From assembly GCA_947089905.1 (NCBI GenBank), contig CAMUMG010000015.1, forward strand, positions 1-49,905: a stretch of DNA of 49,905 nucleotides, read 5' to 3'. Below are positions 7,569 through 15,419 of this stretch, piece after piece. Each line of letters starts with the position of its first letter. Position 1 is the first letter of the stretch. The DNA is from an uncultured Lachnospiraceae bacterium. Its GTDB lineage: Bacteria > Bacillota > Clostridia > Lachnospirales > Lachnospiraceae. The notes under the pieces were generated by a model. The model did no database searches. It was not told where the DNA came from and saw nothing but the letters and a program-made list of their open reading frames with translations. Made by a program: the position numbers and the translations under genes.

Positions 7569-8261
7569 ATGATTTATTCACATGAAGTAGAAGAGATGTG
7601 TCCAGTGGCACAGGGAGTACATCACGGAGCTGCACCGATCCCAGAGGAAGCAAAATGGGTAAAATCCAAAGAAGTTAAGGATATTTCCGGTTTGACACAC
7701 GGAATTGGCTGGTGTGCTCCACAACAGGGAGCTTGTAAGCTGACTTTGAATGTGAAAGAGGGAATTATTCAAGAAGCATTAGTAGAAACGATTGGATGTT
7801 CTGGAATGACCCATTCTGCAGCAATGGCAGCAGAGATTCTTCCTGGTTTAACTGTTTTAGAGGCATTAAATACCGATCTGGTATGTGATGCTATCAATAC
7901 AGCAATGAGAGAATTATTCTTACAAATTGCATACGGCAGAACTCAGAGCGCATTTTCAGAAGAAGGACTTCCAATTGGTGCAGGTTTGGAAGACTTAGGA
8001 AAAGGATTAAGAAGTCAAGTTGGTACAATGTACGGAACTTTAAAGAAAGGTCCTCGTTATCTTGAAATGGCAGAAGGATATGTAACAGGAATCGCTTTGG
8101 ACGAAGAAGATCAGATCATTGGTTATCAGTTTGTCAGCCTTGGCAAGATGACTGATTTCATCAAAAAAGGAGATGATCCAAATACAGCATATGAGAAAGC
8201 AAAAGGACAGTATGGCCGTGTTGCAGATGCCGTTAAAATCATCGATCCTAGAAAAGAATAA
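7569..8261 (+). CDS. NifU/IscU-like iron-sulfur scaffold-type protein
   Basis: A 230-residue protein with an AAAGGAG site 7 bases before ATG. Residues ~40-110 match the NifU N-terminal (IscU) fold: C56 in GACKLTLNVKEGIIQEALVE and C77 in IGCSGMTHS correspond to two cluster ligands, with extra Cys at 11, 49 and 106. The usual third ligand (a late Cys before the C-terminal helix) is not seen, so it may not be an ordinary scaffold. The last ~90 residues (PIGAGLEDLGKGLRSQVG onward) are an extension beyond IscU. The GGGtGRT gene follows after 79 bases, the standard arrangement in Clostridia, so the two products probably work together. Confidence 0.7.
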   Translation: MIYSHEVEEMCPVAQGVHHGAAPIPEEAKWVKSKEVKDISGLTHGIGWCAPQQGACKLTLNVKEGIIQEALVETIGCSGMTHSAAMAAEILPGLTVLEALNTDLVCDAINTAMRELFLQIAYGRTQSAFSEEGLPIGAGLEDLGKGLRSQVGTMYGTLKKGPRYLEMAEGYVTGIALDEEDQIIGYQFVSLGKMTDFIKKGDDPNTAYEKAKGQYGRVADAVKIIDPRKE

Positions 8262-8340
8262 TTGTCCAAAAGATCTCAAAGAAGCATTACAGTCTTTGAC
8301 GGATTCTGTTTTTTGCAAATAACAAGGAGGATAGGAAACA

Positions 8341-9351
8341 ATGGCTTTATTTGAATCATATGAGAGAAGAATTGATAAAATTAATACTGTATTAAACAGC
8401 TATGGAATTGCTTCCATTGAAGAAGCAGAAAAGATTACAAAAGATGCTGGTTTAAATGTCTATGACATGATCAAAGGAATTCAGCCAATCTGTTTTGAAA
8501 ATGCTTGTTGGGCTTATATTGTTGGTGCAGCAGTTGCAATTAAGAAAAACTGTAGAAGAGCAGCAGATGCTGCCGCAGCGATTGGAGAAGGTCTTCAATC
8601 TTTTTGTATTCCAGGCTCTGTTGCCGATAACCGTAAAGTTGGATTAGGACATGGTAATCTTGCAAAGATGCTTTTGGAAGAGGAAACAGACTGCTTTGCA
8701 TTTTTAGCAGGTCATGAATCTTTTGCTGCAGCAGAAGGTGCAATCGGAATTGCAATGTCTGCAAATAAGGTTCGTAAAAAACCACTTCGTGTTATTTTAA
8801 ATGGTCTTGGAAAAGATGCTGCCCAGATTATTTCCAGAATTAATGGTTTTACTTATGTAGAAACAGAATATGATCCTTATAAGAATGAGGTAAAAGAAGT
8901 ATTCCGTAAAGCATATTCCAATGGTCCTCGTGCCAAGGTAAACTGCTATGGTGCAAATGATGTCTGTGAAGGTGTTGCAATTATGCACAAAGAAGGAGTA
9001 GATGTATCTATTACCGGAAACTCCACAAATCCAACCAGATTCCAACATCCAGTTGCAGGAACTTATAAGAAAGAATGTATGGAACAGGGAAAGAAATATT
9101 TCTCCGTTGCATCTGGCGGTGGTACAGGAAGAACACTTCATCCAGATAACATGGCAGCAGGACCAGCATCCTATGGTATGACTGATACCCTTGGAAGAAT
9201 GCACTCTGATGCACAGTTTGCAGGATCTTCTTCTGTTCCAGCACACGTAGAAATGATGGGATTGATCGGTGCAGGAAACAATCCTATGGTTGGAATGACA
9301 GTAGCAGTAGCAGTAGCAATTCAGGAAGCTGCCGATGCTGGAAAGTTCTAA
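8341..9351 (+). CDS. GGGtGRT-family protein of unknown function
   Basis: A 336-residue soluble protein with an AAGGAGGAT ribosome site. It carries the name-giving motif ASGGGTGRTLHP near residues 256-267, a Gly- and Ala-rich C-terminus (MVGMTVAVAVAIQEAADAG) and several conserved Cys (for example in CFENACWAYIVG and VNCYGANDVCEG). The family (Pfam GGGtGRT) is found mainly in anaerobic Firmicutes and related bacteria, and no reaction is established. Its fixed partnership with the NifU-like gene upstream suggests a cofactor or metal-linked enzyme, but that is inference. A terminator at 9388 ends the operon. Confidence 0.88.
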   Translation: MALFESYERRIDKINTVLNSYGIASIEEAEKITKDAGLNVYDMIKGIQPICFENACWAYIVGAAVAIKKNCRRAADAAAAIGEGLQSFCIPGSVADNRKVGLGHGNLAKMLLEEETDCFAFLAGHESFAAAEGAIGIAMSANKVRKKPLRVILNGLGKDAAQIISRINGFTYVETEYDPYKNEVKEVFRKAYSNGPRAKVNCYGANDVCEGVAIMHKEGVDVSITGNSTNPTRFQHPVAGTYKKECMEQGKKYFSVASGGGTGRTLHPDNMAAGPASYGMTDTLGRMHSDAQFAGSSSVPAHVEMMGLIGAGNNPMVGMTVAVAVAIQEAADAGKF

Positions 9352-9387
9352 ATATACTTTATTTATAAAAAGGCTATAAGGTTTGAG

Positions 9388-9420
9388 AACCCGCAATTTT
9401 TAAGGATTGCGGGTTTTGTT
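9388..9420 (+). terminator. Intrinsic terminator of the scaffold/GGGtGRT operon
   Basis: A perfect 10-bp stem AACCCGCAAT/ATTGCGGGTT (9388-9397 with 9406-9415), followed by a T-rich tail. Confidence 0.88.
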
Positions 9421-9486
9421 ATTACAAAATATAAAAAAGAAAAAGGAGAATGTTGTAAGGTACCTTTATTTGTAGAAGCACAGCAG

Positions 9487-9834
9487 TTAAGTTCTCGTCA
9501 GAAAATGCAGCACAGACAGTTTAATTTTGACAAGTTCTTGAAGTCGCTAACCCATATAACATTGAATTAAAATCCAATCTATGAAACGGATCTTATCTAT
9601 ATTATTCCAGAATATTTCCATTTCATTATCATTAAAAACAATATGTCCTCTAGTAATCTTCTCTTTTTCTTTTATGATATCTTCTGATAAATCAAAAGTT
9701 CGAGCGTAATTTTTATCCACAAGTTCATACTCCAAAGCAAAGTCTAATATAAGATTAAATATAGATTTGATTCGAGATTTTGTACTAGTACAGGCATAAT
9801 GAAAGCCATCTTCCGGCAGGAAGTATGGGAAAAG
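9487..9834 (-). pseudogene. Tyrosine recombinase (phage-type integrase) fragment, interrupted
   Basis: Read on the minus strand without a proper start, the frame gives TKSRIKSIFNLILDFALEYE, then LVDKNYARTFDLSEDIIKEK, then ITRGHIVF and IQCYMG, a stop (TAG, 9549-9547), and RLQELVKIKL. This is the end of the core-binding domain and the start of the catalytic domain of a Tn916/phage-type integrase. In intact relatives the stop position is Trp (GWRPQEL), and the Arg after it is the first catalytic residue. The N-terminal arm domain and the rest of the catalytic domain (His-x-x-Arg, Tyr) are absent. It is a decayed remnant that marks a former integration site next to the BlaI-DUF gene block. Confidence 0.75.
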
Positions 9835-10095
9835 TCATGACCTGATCTGAACTATAAAAAGTCCACTACTCAGAAGAAATTAGACGAATTGGATGGGGAG
9901 ATTGAAAGTTCCAATATCTTTCTAAAAGCACTCAGGCAGATAAAACAGTTTATACAGTCATATTTCCACGATGTGTTTTAAAGAAACATCGAAATAAAAT
10001 TAACAAAGATTAACAGCAAAATGGAACAAACATTAACAAAAATCAAATTTTGTCCGATATACATATAAACATAATAAAAAAGGGGGCTAAACAGC
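9835..10095. other. Remnant-like stretch before the BlaI gene
   Basis: A plus-strand frame ending at 9981 reads KKLDELDGEIESSNIFLKAL and on to FIQSYFHDVF. It lacks a start and looks like the tail of a lost gene that I cannot identify. The promoter of the BlaI operon is probably in 10045-10080 (TTGTCC about 16 bases before TAATAA), with low certainty. Confidence 0.4.
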
Positions 10096-10503
10096 ATGGA
10101 AAGAGAAACTACGCCCAGTCAGAGTGAATGGATGATTATGGAAGTGTTTTGGGCAAATGATACGCCTACCATGACCGCAAAGGAAGTTATTAAGAAGATG
10201 CAGGGTAGGTCAGATATGTCGCCTAGAATGGTGCGTGTCCTACTAAACCGTTTGTGGCAGAAAGGTGTTTTAAGCTATACCGTAGATGAATATGATTTAA
10301 GGGTTTATCACTATACCGTAGAGAAATCAAAAGAGGAATGTCAAAGGGAAAAAAGCCGAAAGTTCGTAGACAGATATTTTGAGGGCAGTCAAAAAAATGC
10401 AATGGCGGCTCTGTTACAGAGTGCAAAGCTAACAAAAGAACAGCTTCAAGAATTGGAAGAAATCTTGGAGAAATGCAAAGATAAGGATAATAGCAAGGAA
10501 TGA
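10096..10503 (+). CDS. BlaI/MecI/CopY-family repressor
   Basis: A 135-residue protein: an N-terminal winged helix (EWMIMEVFWANDTPTMTAKE, recognition region MSPRMVRVLLNRLWQKGVLS) and a C-terminal dimer helix with an acidic end. In the Bla/Mec systems the repressor is cleaved when the membrane M56 protease senses its signal. The stop codon overlaps the start of such a protease gene (ATGA, 10500-10503), so the two are translationally coupled. No beta-lactamase or penicillin-binding protein gene is nearby, so the target is probably something else, possibly the three downstream genes. Confidence 0.9.
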   Translation: MERETTPSQSEWMIMEVFWANDTPTMTAKEVIKKMQGRSDMSPRMVRVLLNRLWQKGVLSYTVDEYDLRVYHYTVEKSKEECQREKSRKFVDRYFEGSQKNAMAALLQSAKLTKEQLQELEEILEKCKDKDNSKE

Positions 10504-11750
10504 CGGTACAGGAAATTTGGGATAGTGGAATAGGCTTATTGAATTTATGTGCTGTCTATTATGTCATACAGCTTTTAAAGTGTGTTCAGATTTCTTTCGT
10601 GATATTTGTATTCGTGTTTCTCTTGCGAAAAACTCTGTTGAAAAACAAAGTATTCCTAAAAGGTGCGTTATGGAGTTTGTTTATTCCAGTCTTATTTGTA
10701 GGGAAAATGAAATTTTTTTATGAAAACACAATAGGCATACTGTTGTTTTCTTGGTGGAGTGAAATTTGCAAAATTTATATATGGATAAATTGGCTTTACT
10801 TATGCGGCATATTTATATATGCTGCCCAGTTATTTTATAAAAAAAGAAAGCTGAAAAAACTGGTTGCAGGCATGGAAAAAAGAAAAATGGAGGGTACTTT
10901 TATTTATGTTACCAAAATGCCTGTTACACCATCAACAATAGGAGTATTCAAACCAAAGATAGTCATGCCGGAAGTTATACTGAAAGAATATAACCAAAAA
11001 GATTTACAAACAATCCTACTCCATGAAAAGACGCATATCCAGTTAGGGCATTTATTGTTTTATTTTTTGTGGGATATATTGCGGGTTCTATTATGGATCA
11101 ATCCGCTGCTTACCATAGGGACAAGATATTTCCGTGAAGATATGGAGGAAATCTGTGATTGGGTAACAATCCAAAAAAGCCAGAGGAAAGCATATACATA
11201 CGGGCATCTATTATTAAAGAGCATGAGGGTATTGCAGGCAGAAAATGAAGATTTTAATATGTTTGCTACCTTTGCAGGAGATAAGGAATATCAAAATATC
11301 CGACAGAGAGTGACAAAGATTGCCCGATATAAACCATACAGACGGGTTTCAGTAATTAGCACATTGATTATCGCTATATTGTGCATGGTGGCGATCATAT
11401 GGATACAAGATATTTCTTACAACAGATATAATGAAAATGACAGTATGATTGTATATGGATATGACGGTAACAATGTTACATTTTTTGATACCAATGATAT
11501 ACTGCAACAAATGATTTCTTATGATGATAAGTATGCTTATGTGGATAGGAAAGCGTTTGAAGATTATTTGCAGGAAAATAATGCGGAGGGAGATATTTTT
11601 ATTGTTTTTGGAGGTTTTTATAAACTTCCCGGTGTTGGAGGAATTGGATGTTCCTGTTATTATGAATTTGGTTCAAAGGAGCAGATAGTTAAAATTCCAT
11701 ATGAAAATCCAATGAGTGATTGGAGGATAAAGATACTTAAAATGCTATAA
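10500..11750 (+). CDS. M56-family (BlaR1/MecR1-like) membrane metalloprotease sensor
   Basis: 416 residues. There are three or four membrane segments in the first ~120 residues. The zinc motif HEKTH lies near 175-179, with a downstream Glu in REDMEEICDW, and another membrane helix is near 285-305 (VISTLIIAILCMVAIIWIQ). The outer domain of ~110 residues (YDGNNVTFFDTNDILQQMIS onward, ending near a GGFYKLPGVGGIGCSC segment) is much smaller than the penicillin-binding sensor of BlaR1 and shows no SxxK beta-lactamase-type motif. The ligand is therefore unlikely to be a beta-lactam. It is coupled to the BlaI gene and acts as its antirepressor by family analogy. Confidence 0.85.
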   Translation: MTVQEIWDSGIGLLNLCAVYYVIQLLKCVQISFVIFVFVFLLRKTLLKNKVFLKGALWSLFIPVLFVGKMKFFYENTIGILLFSWWSEICKIYIWINWLYLCGIFIYAAQLFYKKRKLKKLVAGMEKRKMEGTFIYVTKMPVTPSTIGVFKPKIVMPEVILKEYNQKDLQTILLHEKTHIQLGHLLFYFLWDILRVLLWINPLLTIGTRYFREDMEEICDWVTIQKSQRKAYTYGHLLLKSMRVLQAENEDFNMFATFAGDKEYQNIRQRVTKIARYKPYRRVSVISTLIIAILCMVAIIWIQDISYNRYNENDSMIVYGYDGNNVTFFDTNDILQQMISYDDKYAYVDRKAFEDYLQENNAEGDIFIVFGGFYKLPGVGGIGCSCYYEFGSKEQIVKIPYENPMSDWRIKILKML

Positions 11751-11943
11751 ATGTAACATGGAAATGGATTTCAACAATTAACAGCAAGGATTCAGGAATT
11801 GCTAGGAACAATTGTAACGGCAGTAGCAGGCAAAGCGAAAACGGTATCCCCTACTGCTATGAAGCAATCCACATCATTGTCTTGCTCTTAACTGCCACGA
11901 GTGGATTGAAACAAATAAATTTTTTATCAAAGAGGACAAAATT

Positions 11944-12720
11944 ATGGCAATGGAGATTACAAACAATTACAGCAGTTATACGGTACAAAGTGGTACAGTA
12001 AACAGTGCAAAGAAAAAGGAAACAGAAAAAGCAACAGAAACAGTGGTAAGTAATAAGGCAAATAGTTCGACTGATTATGCAAATGAACTGGCAAAACTTG
12101 TTCCTAGTGTAGATTTTAGAGTTGGAAATGGGTACTCATCAGAAAAAAACGGTAAAACTTTAACTATCAATCCTAAATTATTGGAAAAAATGCAAAGTGA
12201 TCCAGAGCAGGAAAAGGAAACGAAAGAACTGATTAGGGGCGTTGAATCGGCGATGAATCTGATAGATAGCATCAATAAAGCCAGTGGTTGGACTGTTGTA
12301 TACAAGCATAGTTACATAGACGAAAATGGGAAATATCATTCCGTTGGTCATTATAGAAATGATTTTATGTTGAATATGAGCGATAAGCTCCGGGAAGAAA
12401 GACGGAAAAATTCTGAGAAACTGATTGAAAAGTCAGAAGAAAAGGTAGCGGAGGTGAAAGAAAAATTAGCTGAGGCATTGGAAGAAAAGAAAGTGACAAC
12501 AACAGAGGGAGAAACTACCAAAAAGTCATCAGAAGAATCCGCTTATGATAGAGCAGAGCAACTTTTAAATGAAAAGATGGCTACAGCCAAAGACGGAACA
12601 ATTTATCTGGATGACACAGATATACGAACAATTATCAAAGCCGCACAGGAAGATGATGCAGGGAAAGCCACTGTAAAAAATCAGGCACAGGTAGGCGCAA
12701 ATCTGGATTTGAAGATATAA
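11944..12720 (+). CDS. DUF6033-like hydrophilic protein
   Basis: A 258-residue, highly charged protein with an AGAGGAC ribosome site. It shows GKTLTINPKLLEKMQSDPE near residues 65-83, followed by a W-containing strand (SGWTVVYKHSYIDENGKYHS) and a long Lys/Glu coiled-coil (LREERRKNSEKLIEKSEEKV and on). These features fit the DUF6033 family of Clostridia, whose role is unknown. There is no signal peptide or membrane segment. It is the first of three genes of similar style, 12 bases before the next one. The family name comes from memory of the NPKLLEKM motif and needs a profile search. Confidence 0.55.
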   Translation: MAMEITNNYSSYTVQSGTVNSAKKKETEKATETVVSNKANSSTDYANELAKLVPSVDFRVGNGYSSEKNGKTLTINPKLLEKMQSDPEQEKETKELIRGVESAMNLIDSINKASGWTVVYKHSYIDENGKYHSVGHYRNDFMLNMSDKLREERRKNSEKLIEKSEEKVAEVKEKLAEALEEKKVTTTEGETTKKSSEESAYDRAEQLLNEKMATAKDGTIYLDDTDIRTIIKAAQEDDAGKATVKNQAQVGANLDLKI

Positions 12721-12732
12721 GGAGGCGAGGAT

Positions 12733-13278
12733 ATGGATATCAGCAGTAACAATATAAGAGGGTTTTCGCAGTATTCCCTTTTGAATAAACTATTTTCGCA
12801 GAAGAATGGTAACAGGACAAGTACAAATAATCAGATAGGTGCTACTTTCAGCGGAGGAGTTAAATATAAGCATAGCAATTTATATTATGATGAAAACGGT
12901 ATTCCTTGGAAATCAAAAGAACAAGCAGACAGATATATAACGGGAAGAAGTGACTGGAAAAAAATAGTATCTATGTCTGATGAAGTAAAAGCAGATTTAG
13001 CAGAGGTAGTAAAACAGGATTTTATTAGTACCAATGGAAAGAGTATACCAGAAGGAACAAGGAGAAATGATATTATCAACAAGTATTTAAGTACCCTTCC
13101 TTCTAAACAGCGCAGTTCTGCTTCATGGACGTTGGATCAAATGGCAGGAGACTATGGAAGCAGGTTAGAAGCATTAGTAAAGAAGAACAATCCAAACTGG
13201 AAACCGGGGGATGCTTTTGACACAAACGTTTTAGATCAGCTTGACGGAACGCTTGGTGGAGTAGATTTCAAAGCATAG
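12733..13278 (+). CDS. Uncharacterised hydrophilic protein, middle gene of a three-gene set
   Basis: A 181-residue protein with a strong ribosome site (AAGGAGG) directly after the previous stop codon. It has a Ser/Asn-rich N-terminus, a YKHSNLYYDENGIPWKSKEQ segment and a C-terminal part rich in Trp, Gly and Asp (NPNWKPGDAFDTNVLDQLDG). I recognise no known domain and see no secretion signal. The YYDENG segment resembles the YIDENGKYHS of the gene before it, so the two may share a fold. Co-transcription with both neighbours is clear from the spacing. Confidence 0.55.
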   Translation: MDISSNNIRGFSQYSLLNKLFSQKNGNRTSTNNQIGATFSGGVKYKHSNLYYDENGIPWKSKEQADRYITGRSDWKKIVSMSDEVKADLAEVVKQDFISTNGKSIPEGTRRNDIINKYLSTLPSKQRSSASWTLDQMAGDYGSRLEALVKKNNPNWKPGDAFDTNVLDQLDGTLGGVDFKA

Positions 13279-13331
13279 GAATGTTGCAGCAGTTTTGTTT
13301 ATAAAGTTTTAGATATTTAGGAGGAATTGAT

Positions 13332-14117
13332 ATGTCAGTAAATAATATTGACGGGAATGTAAGTCAAGTTAATGCAGCAAGTAATTGGTTTCAAAATATG
13401 AAAGTTGATGATTCTAGCGAAAAGGAAAAAAGCGCATTACCTGCAAAAGAGGATAATGCGGTAAAGATTTCAATTTCGCAGGAGGGCATGAAAAGTTATC
13501 GAAAAAAGCTCCATGAAAGTGGCATGAACGGGAGCGGCAAATTCATTGTAAAAGCAGACAAGGACAGCATTATAAGGCAGGCAAAGCAGGCGACAAACGC
13601 TCTGCTTGCAAATAATTATGGCAATGAATTAGCCAAAGAAACGGAAATACTGAAAGAACAGAGGAAAAGTGGCGGTATATACAGCCTTTCAAACAAAGCA
13701 GAGGATTATGTCAAAGCTTACGGAAATCTTTATGATGAAATTGTGCAGGATTATCAGAATGGCACAAGGGAGCGTTATGTAGAAGATGAAACCTCTGAAA
13801 CAGGTTATCGGAAAATGACTATGGAAGAAGAATTAAACGAACTGGATAAAGCGTTCCAAAGGGCGGCAGACAGGGCAGATGTTAAGGAAATGATTACAAG
13901 TGAATTTCAAAGACTTTCTTCTAAAGCGGGAAGTAAGCAAACATCTTTTACAGATACCGATAAAAAGCCGCAGGCAATAGATAAAGAAGAAACAATCGGG
14001 CAGAAAATGAAAAAACTGGCGCAGGAATGGAAGAATGCCTACAAGACTTCTGGCTCTAAGGAGAACAGCATGGAGAAAGTGTTATCCATGCTGAATGATA
14101 TGTTTAGTAATAAATGA
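13332..14117 (+). CDS. Uncharacterised coiled-coil protein, last gene of the three-gene set
   Basis: A 261-residue protein with a TAGGAGGAA ribosome site. The N-terminus has VKISISQEGMKSYRKKLHES, a segment also found in flagellar-hook-like and DUF6033-type small proteins. The rest is helical and charged, with a DEIVQDYQNGTRERYVEDET segment and a C-terminal KMKKLAQEWKNAYK helix. No known domain or signal peptide is seen. A terminator follows, closing the set. The three products, alike in composition and controlled as a block, may form one complex; this is inference. Confidence 0.55.
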   Translation: MSVNNIDGNVSQVNAASNWFQNMKVDDSSEKEKSALPAKEDNAVKISISQEGMKSYRKKLHESGMNGSGKFIVKADKDSIIRQAKQATNALLANNYGNELAKETEILKEQRKSGGIYSLSNKAEDYVKAYGNLYDEIVQDYQNGTRERYVEDETSETGYRKMTMEEELNELDKAFQRAADRADVKEMITSEFQRLSSKAGSKQTSFTDTDKKPQAIDKEETIGQKMKKLAQEWKNAYKTSGSKENSMEKVLSMLNDMFSNK

Positions 14118-14152
14118 TTTTAACTTAATTTAGGAATTGGTTGTACTTACCA

Positions 14153-14191
14153 AGAGGGGACTGGCAACGGTACCGTCAGTCCTCTCTCTTT
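14153..14191 (+). terminator. Intrinsic terminator closing the three-gene set
   Basis: AGAGGGGACTG (14153-14163) pairs with CAGTCCTCTCT (14177-14187), one G-U pair, followed by a C/T-rich tail. The loop holds the palindrome ACGGTACCGT. Confidence 0.75.
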
Positions 14192-14305
14192 CGAGACTAC
14201 TTGCCTTTGTATATTTTCTCGAGATAAAAGTAAAATAATTTTGGCATTTTTATATAGGGGTTACTTACAGCTAAGATTATACACCTCAAATGACACTTTT
14301 GTATT

Positions 14306-14614
14306 CTAACCACTCCACTGACATTTTTTCATGTTTACATGAATATTGTCTTTAAATTCTATTCCTTCCTCAAGTAGCAAATTTTTTTGTTCGTAGAAAT
14401 AAGGGGCTAGTCTTCCTGAATAATTTACAACACGATGGCATGGAAATTTGCCATAGTACTCTGATATACTCAAAACCTTTCCTACAAGTCTTGCGTTTTT
14501 ATCTTTACCAATCAGTTTTGCAATTTGACTATAGGAGGCTACTTTTCCTTTTGGTATTTCTTCTACAACAGAAAGGATTTCGTAAATTAAATCCTCTGTA
14601 AGAATGGTAGACAT
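14306..14614 (-). CDS. MGMT-family DNA-binding/methyltransferase-like protein (short form)
   Basis: 102 residues consisting only of the DNA-binding, active-site domain of the O6-alkylguanine transferase family. VEEIPKGKVASYSQIAKLIG is the start of the helix-turn-helix, and PCHRVV (Cys59) is the active site. Alkyltransferase-like proteins of this size often have Trp in place of Cys; here the Cys is kept, so transferase activity is possible. It starts one base after the stop codon of the full-length MGMT gene on the same strand, so the two form an operon for alkylation repair. Confidence 0.85.
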   Translation of the reverse strand: MSTILTEDLIYEILSVVEEIPKGKVASYSQIAKLIGKDKNARLVGKVLSISEYYGKFPCHRVVNYSGRLAPYFYEQKNLLLEEGIEFKDNIHVNMKKCQWSG

Positions 14615-14615
14615 T

Positions 14616-15131
14616 TTATAATTTCCTTTCTATTTTTATATCTGCTTTTTCTAGTGTAAGAAGCTTTAATTTTTTATCAATACCCCCTGCATACCCTGTC
14701 AGATTTCCAGTTGTTCCAATCACTCTATGACATGGAATAATGAGAGAAATAGGATTATGACCAACTGCACCACCAACCGCTTGTGCAGACATTTTTTCAA
14801 GTCCCTTCTGCTTTGCTATTCTTTGTGCAATTTCTTTGTACGTCATGGTTTGTCCAAATGGAATGGTAAGAAGAATTTTCCATACAGTTTCACGAAAAGA
14901 TGTAGTTTTCATAGATAATAATGGAGTAAAATCGGGATCTTTTCCACTAAAATAAATATCCAGCCATTTATCAGTCTGTTTAAAAATAGAAAGGTCTTTC
15001 TGCTCATAATTTTTTGTAAGTGTAATACCAAAGTATTTCTGACCATCAAACCATAAACCTAGTAAAGCTTTTCCATCACTCGCAAGTGTAATTTTTCCAA
15101 GAGGTGAATTATAATAGTGTATATATTCCAT
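14616..15131 (-). CDS. ogt: Methylated-DNA--protein-cysteine methyltransferase
   Basis: The start is set at ATG 15131 behind a GAGGAT site; an in-frame ATG 24 bases further up lacks one. 171 residues: an N-terminal MGMT domain (YYNSPLGKITLASDGKALLG) and the DNA-binding, active-site domain with IPFGQTMTYKEIA and IPCHRVIG (Cys134), ending GYAGGIDKKLKLLTLEK. It takes alkyl groups from O6-alkylguanine onto the Cys in a single-use reaction. The short paralogue follows directly. Having two tandem MGMT-type genes is a little unusual and hints at an Ogt plus ATL division of work. Confidence 0.92.
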   Translation of the reverse strand: MEYIHYYNSPLGKITLASDGKALLGLWFDGQKYFGITLTKNYEQKDLSIFKQTDKWLDIYFSGKDPDFTPLLSMKTTSFRETVWKILLTIPFGQTMTYKEIAQRIAKQKGLEKMSAQAVGGAVGHNPISLIIPCHRVIGTTGNLTGYAGGIDKKLKLLTLEKADIKIERKL

Positions 15132-15288
15132 TTTTATCCTCATTTCTGTTCTCATTGAGCTATAACAAAGTATTATTTTCTTTTACTTCATTTATTTTAT
15201 ATCATAACCTTTTTGAGGGATTTGTATATTTTCAGATTGTTAAGATGAACATAAGTGATTGCTTACAGAAGTTCCTAACTAAAAATAA

Positions 15289-15359
15289 AGCAGATAACGG
15301 GAATCGAACCCGCCTATCCAGCTTGGGAAGCTGGCATTCTACCGATGAACTATATCTGC
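15289..15359 (-). tRNA. tRNA-Gly (anticodon CCC)
   Basis: A full cloverleaf: acceptor stem GCAGATA/TATCTGC, anticodon stem CCAGC/GCTGG with loop TTCCCAA (anticodon CCC), and T arm GCGGG-TTCGATT-CCCGT. CCA is not encoded. Confidence 0.95.
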
Positions 15360-15378
15360 CTGCAAAGAATTTATCCTT

Positions 15379-15406
15379 ATTATATCATAAATTCAAAAAA
15401 TTGCAA
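15379..15406 (-). promoter_or_regulatory. Promoter of tRNA-Gly
   Basis: On the minus strand, TTGCAA (15406-15401), 16 bases, then TATAAT (15384-15379), ending 20 bases before the tRNA. It lies just beyond the stop codon of the ABC permease gene. Confidence 0.7.
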
Positions 15407-15419
15407 CAAAAATTGTTAA

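Noticed and set aside
8797..9396. 199-codon minus-strand frame rich in Cys and Tyr.
   Set aside because: It is a shadow of the GGGtGRT gene; the composition is typical of antisense reading.
10500..11750. Beta-lactam resistance sensor (BlaR1/MecR1 proper).
   Set aside because: The outer domain is too small, shows no SxxK motif, and no beta-lactamase or PBP gene is near.
11762..11890. Open frame giving GNGFQQLTARIQELLGTIVT and on to a stop near 11890.
   Set aside because: It has no start codon with a ribosome site and no recognisable content; it may be a gene remnant but is too short to support.
11893..11911. GAGTGGATTGAAAC resembles the 3' end of type I CRISPR repeats.
   Set aside because: There is only one copy, no spacers and no cas gene; it is better explained as one arm of a local inverted repeat.
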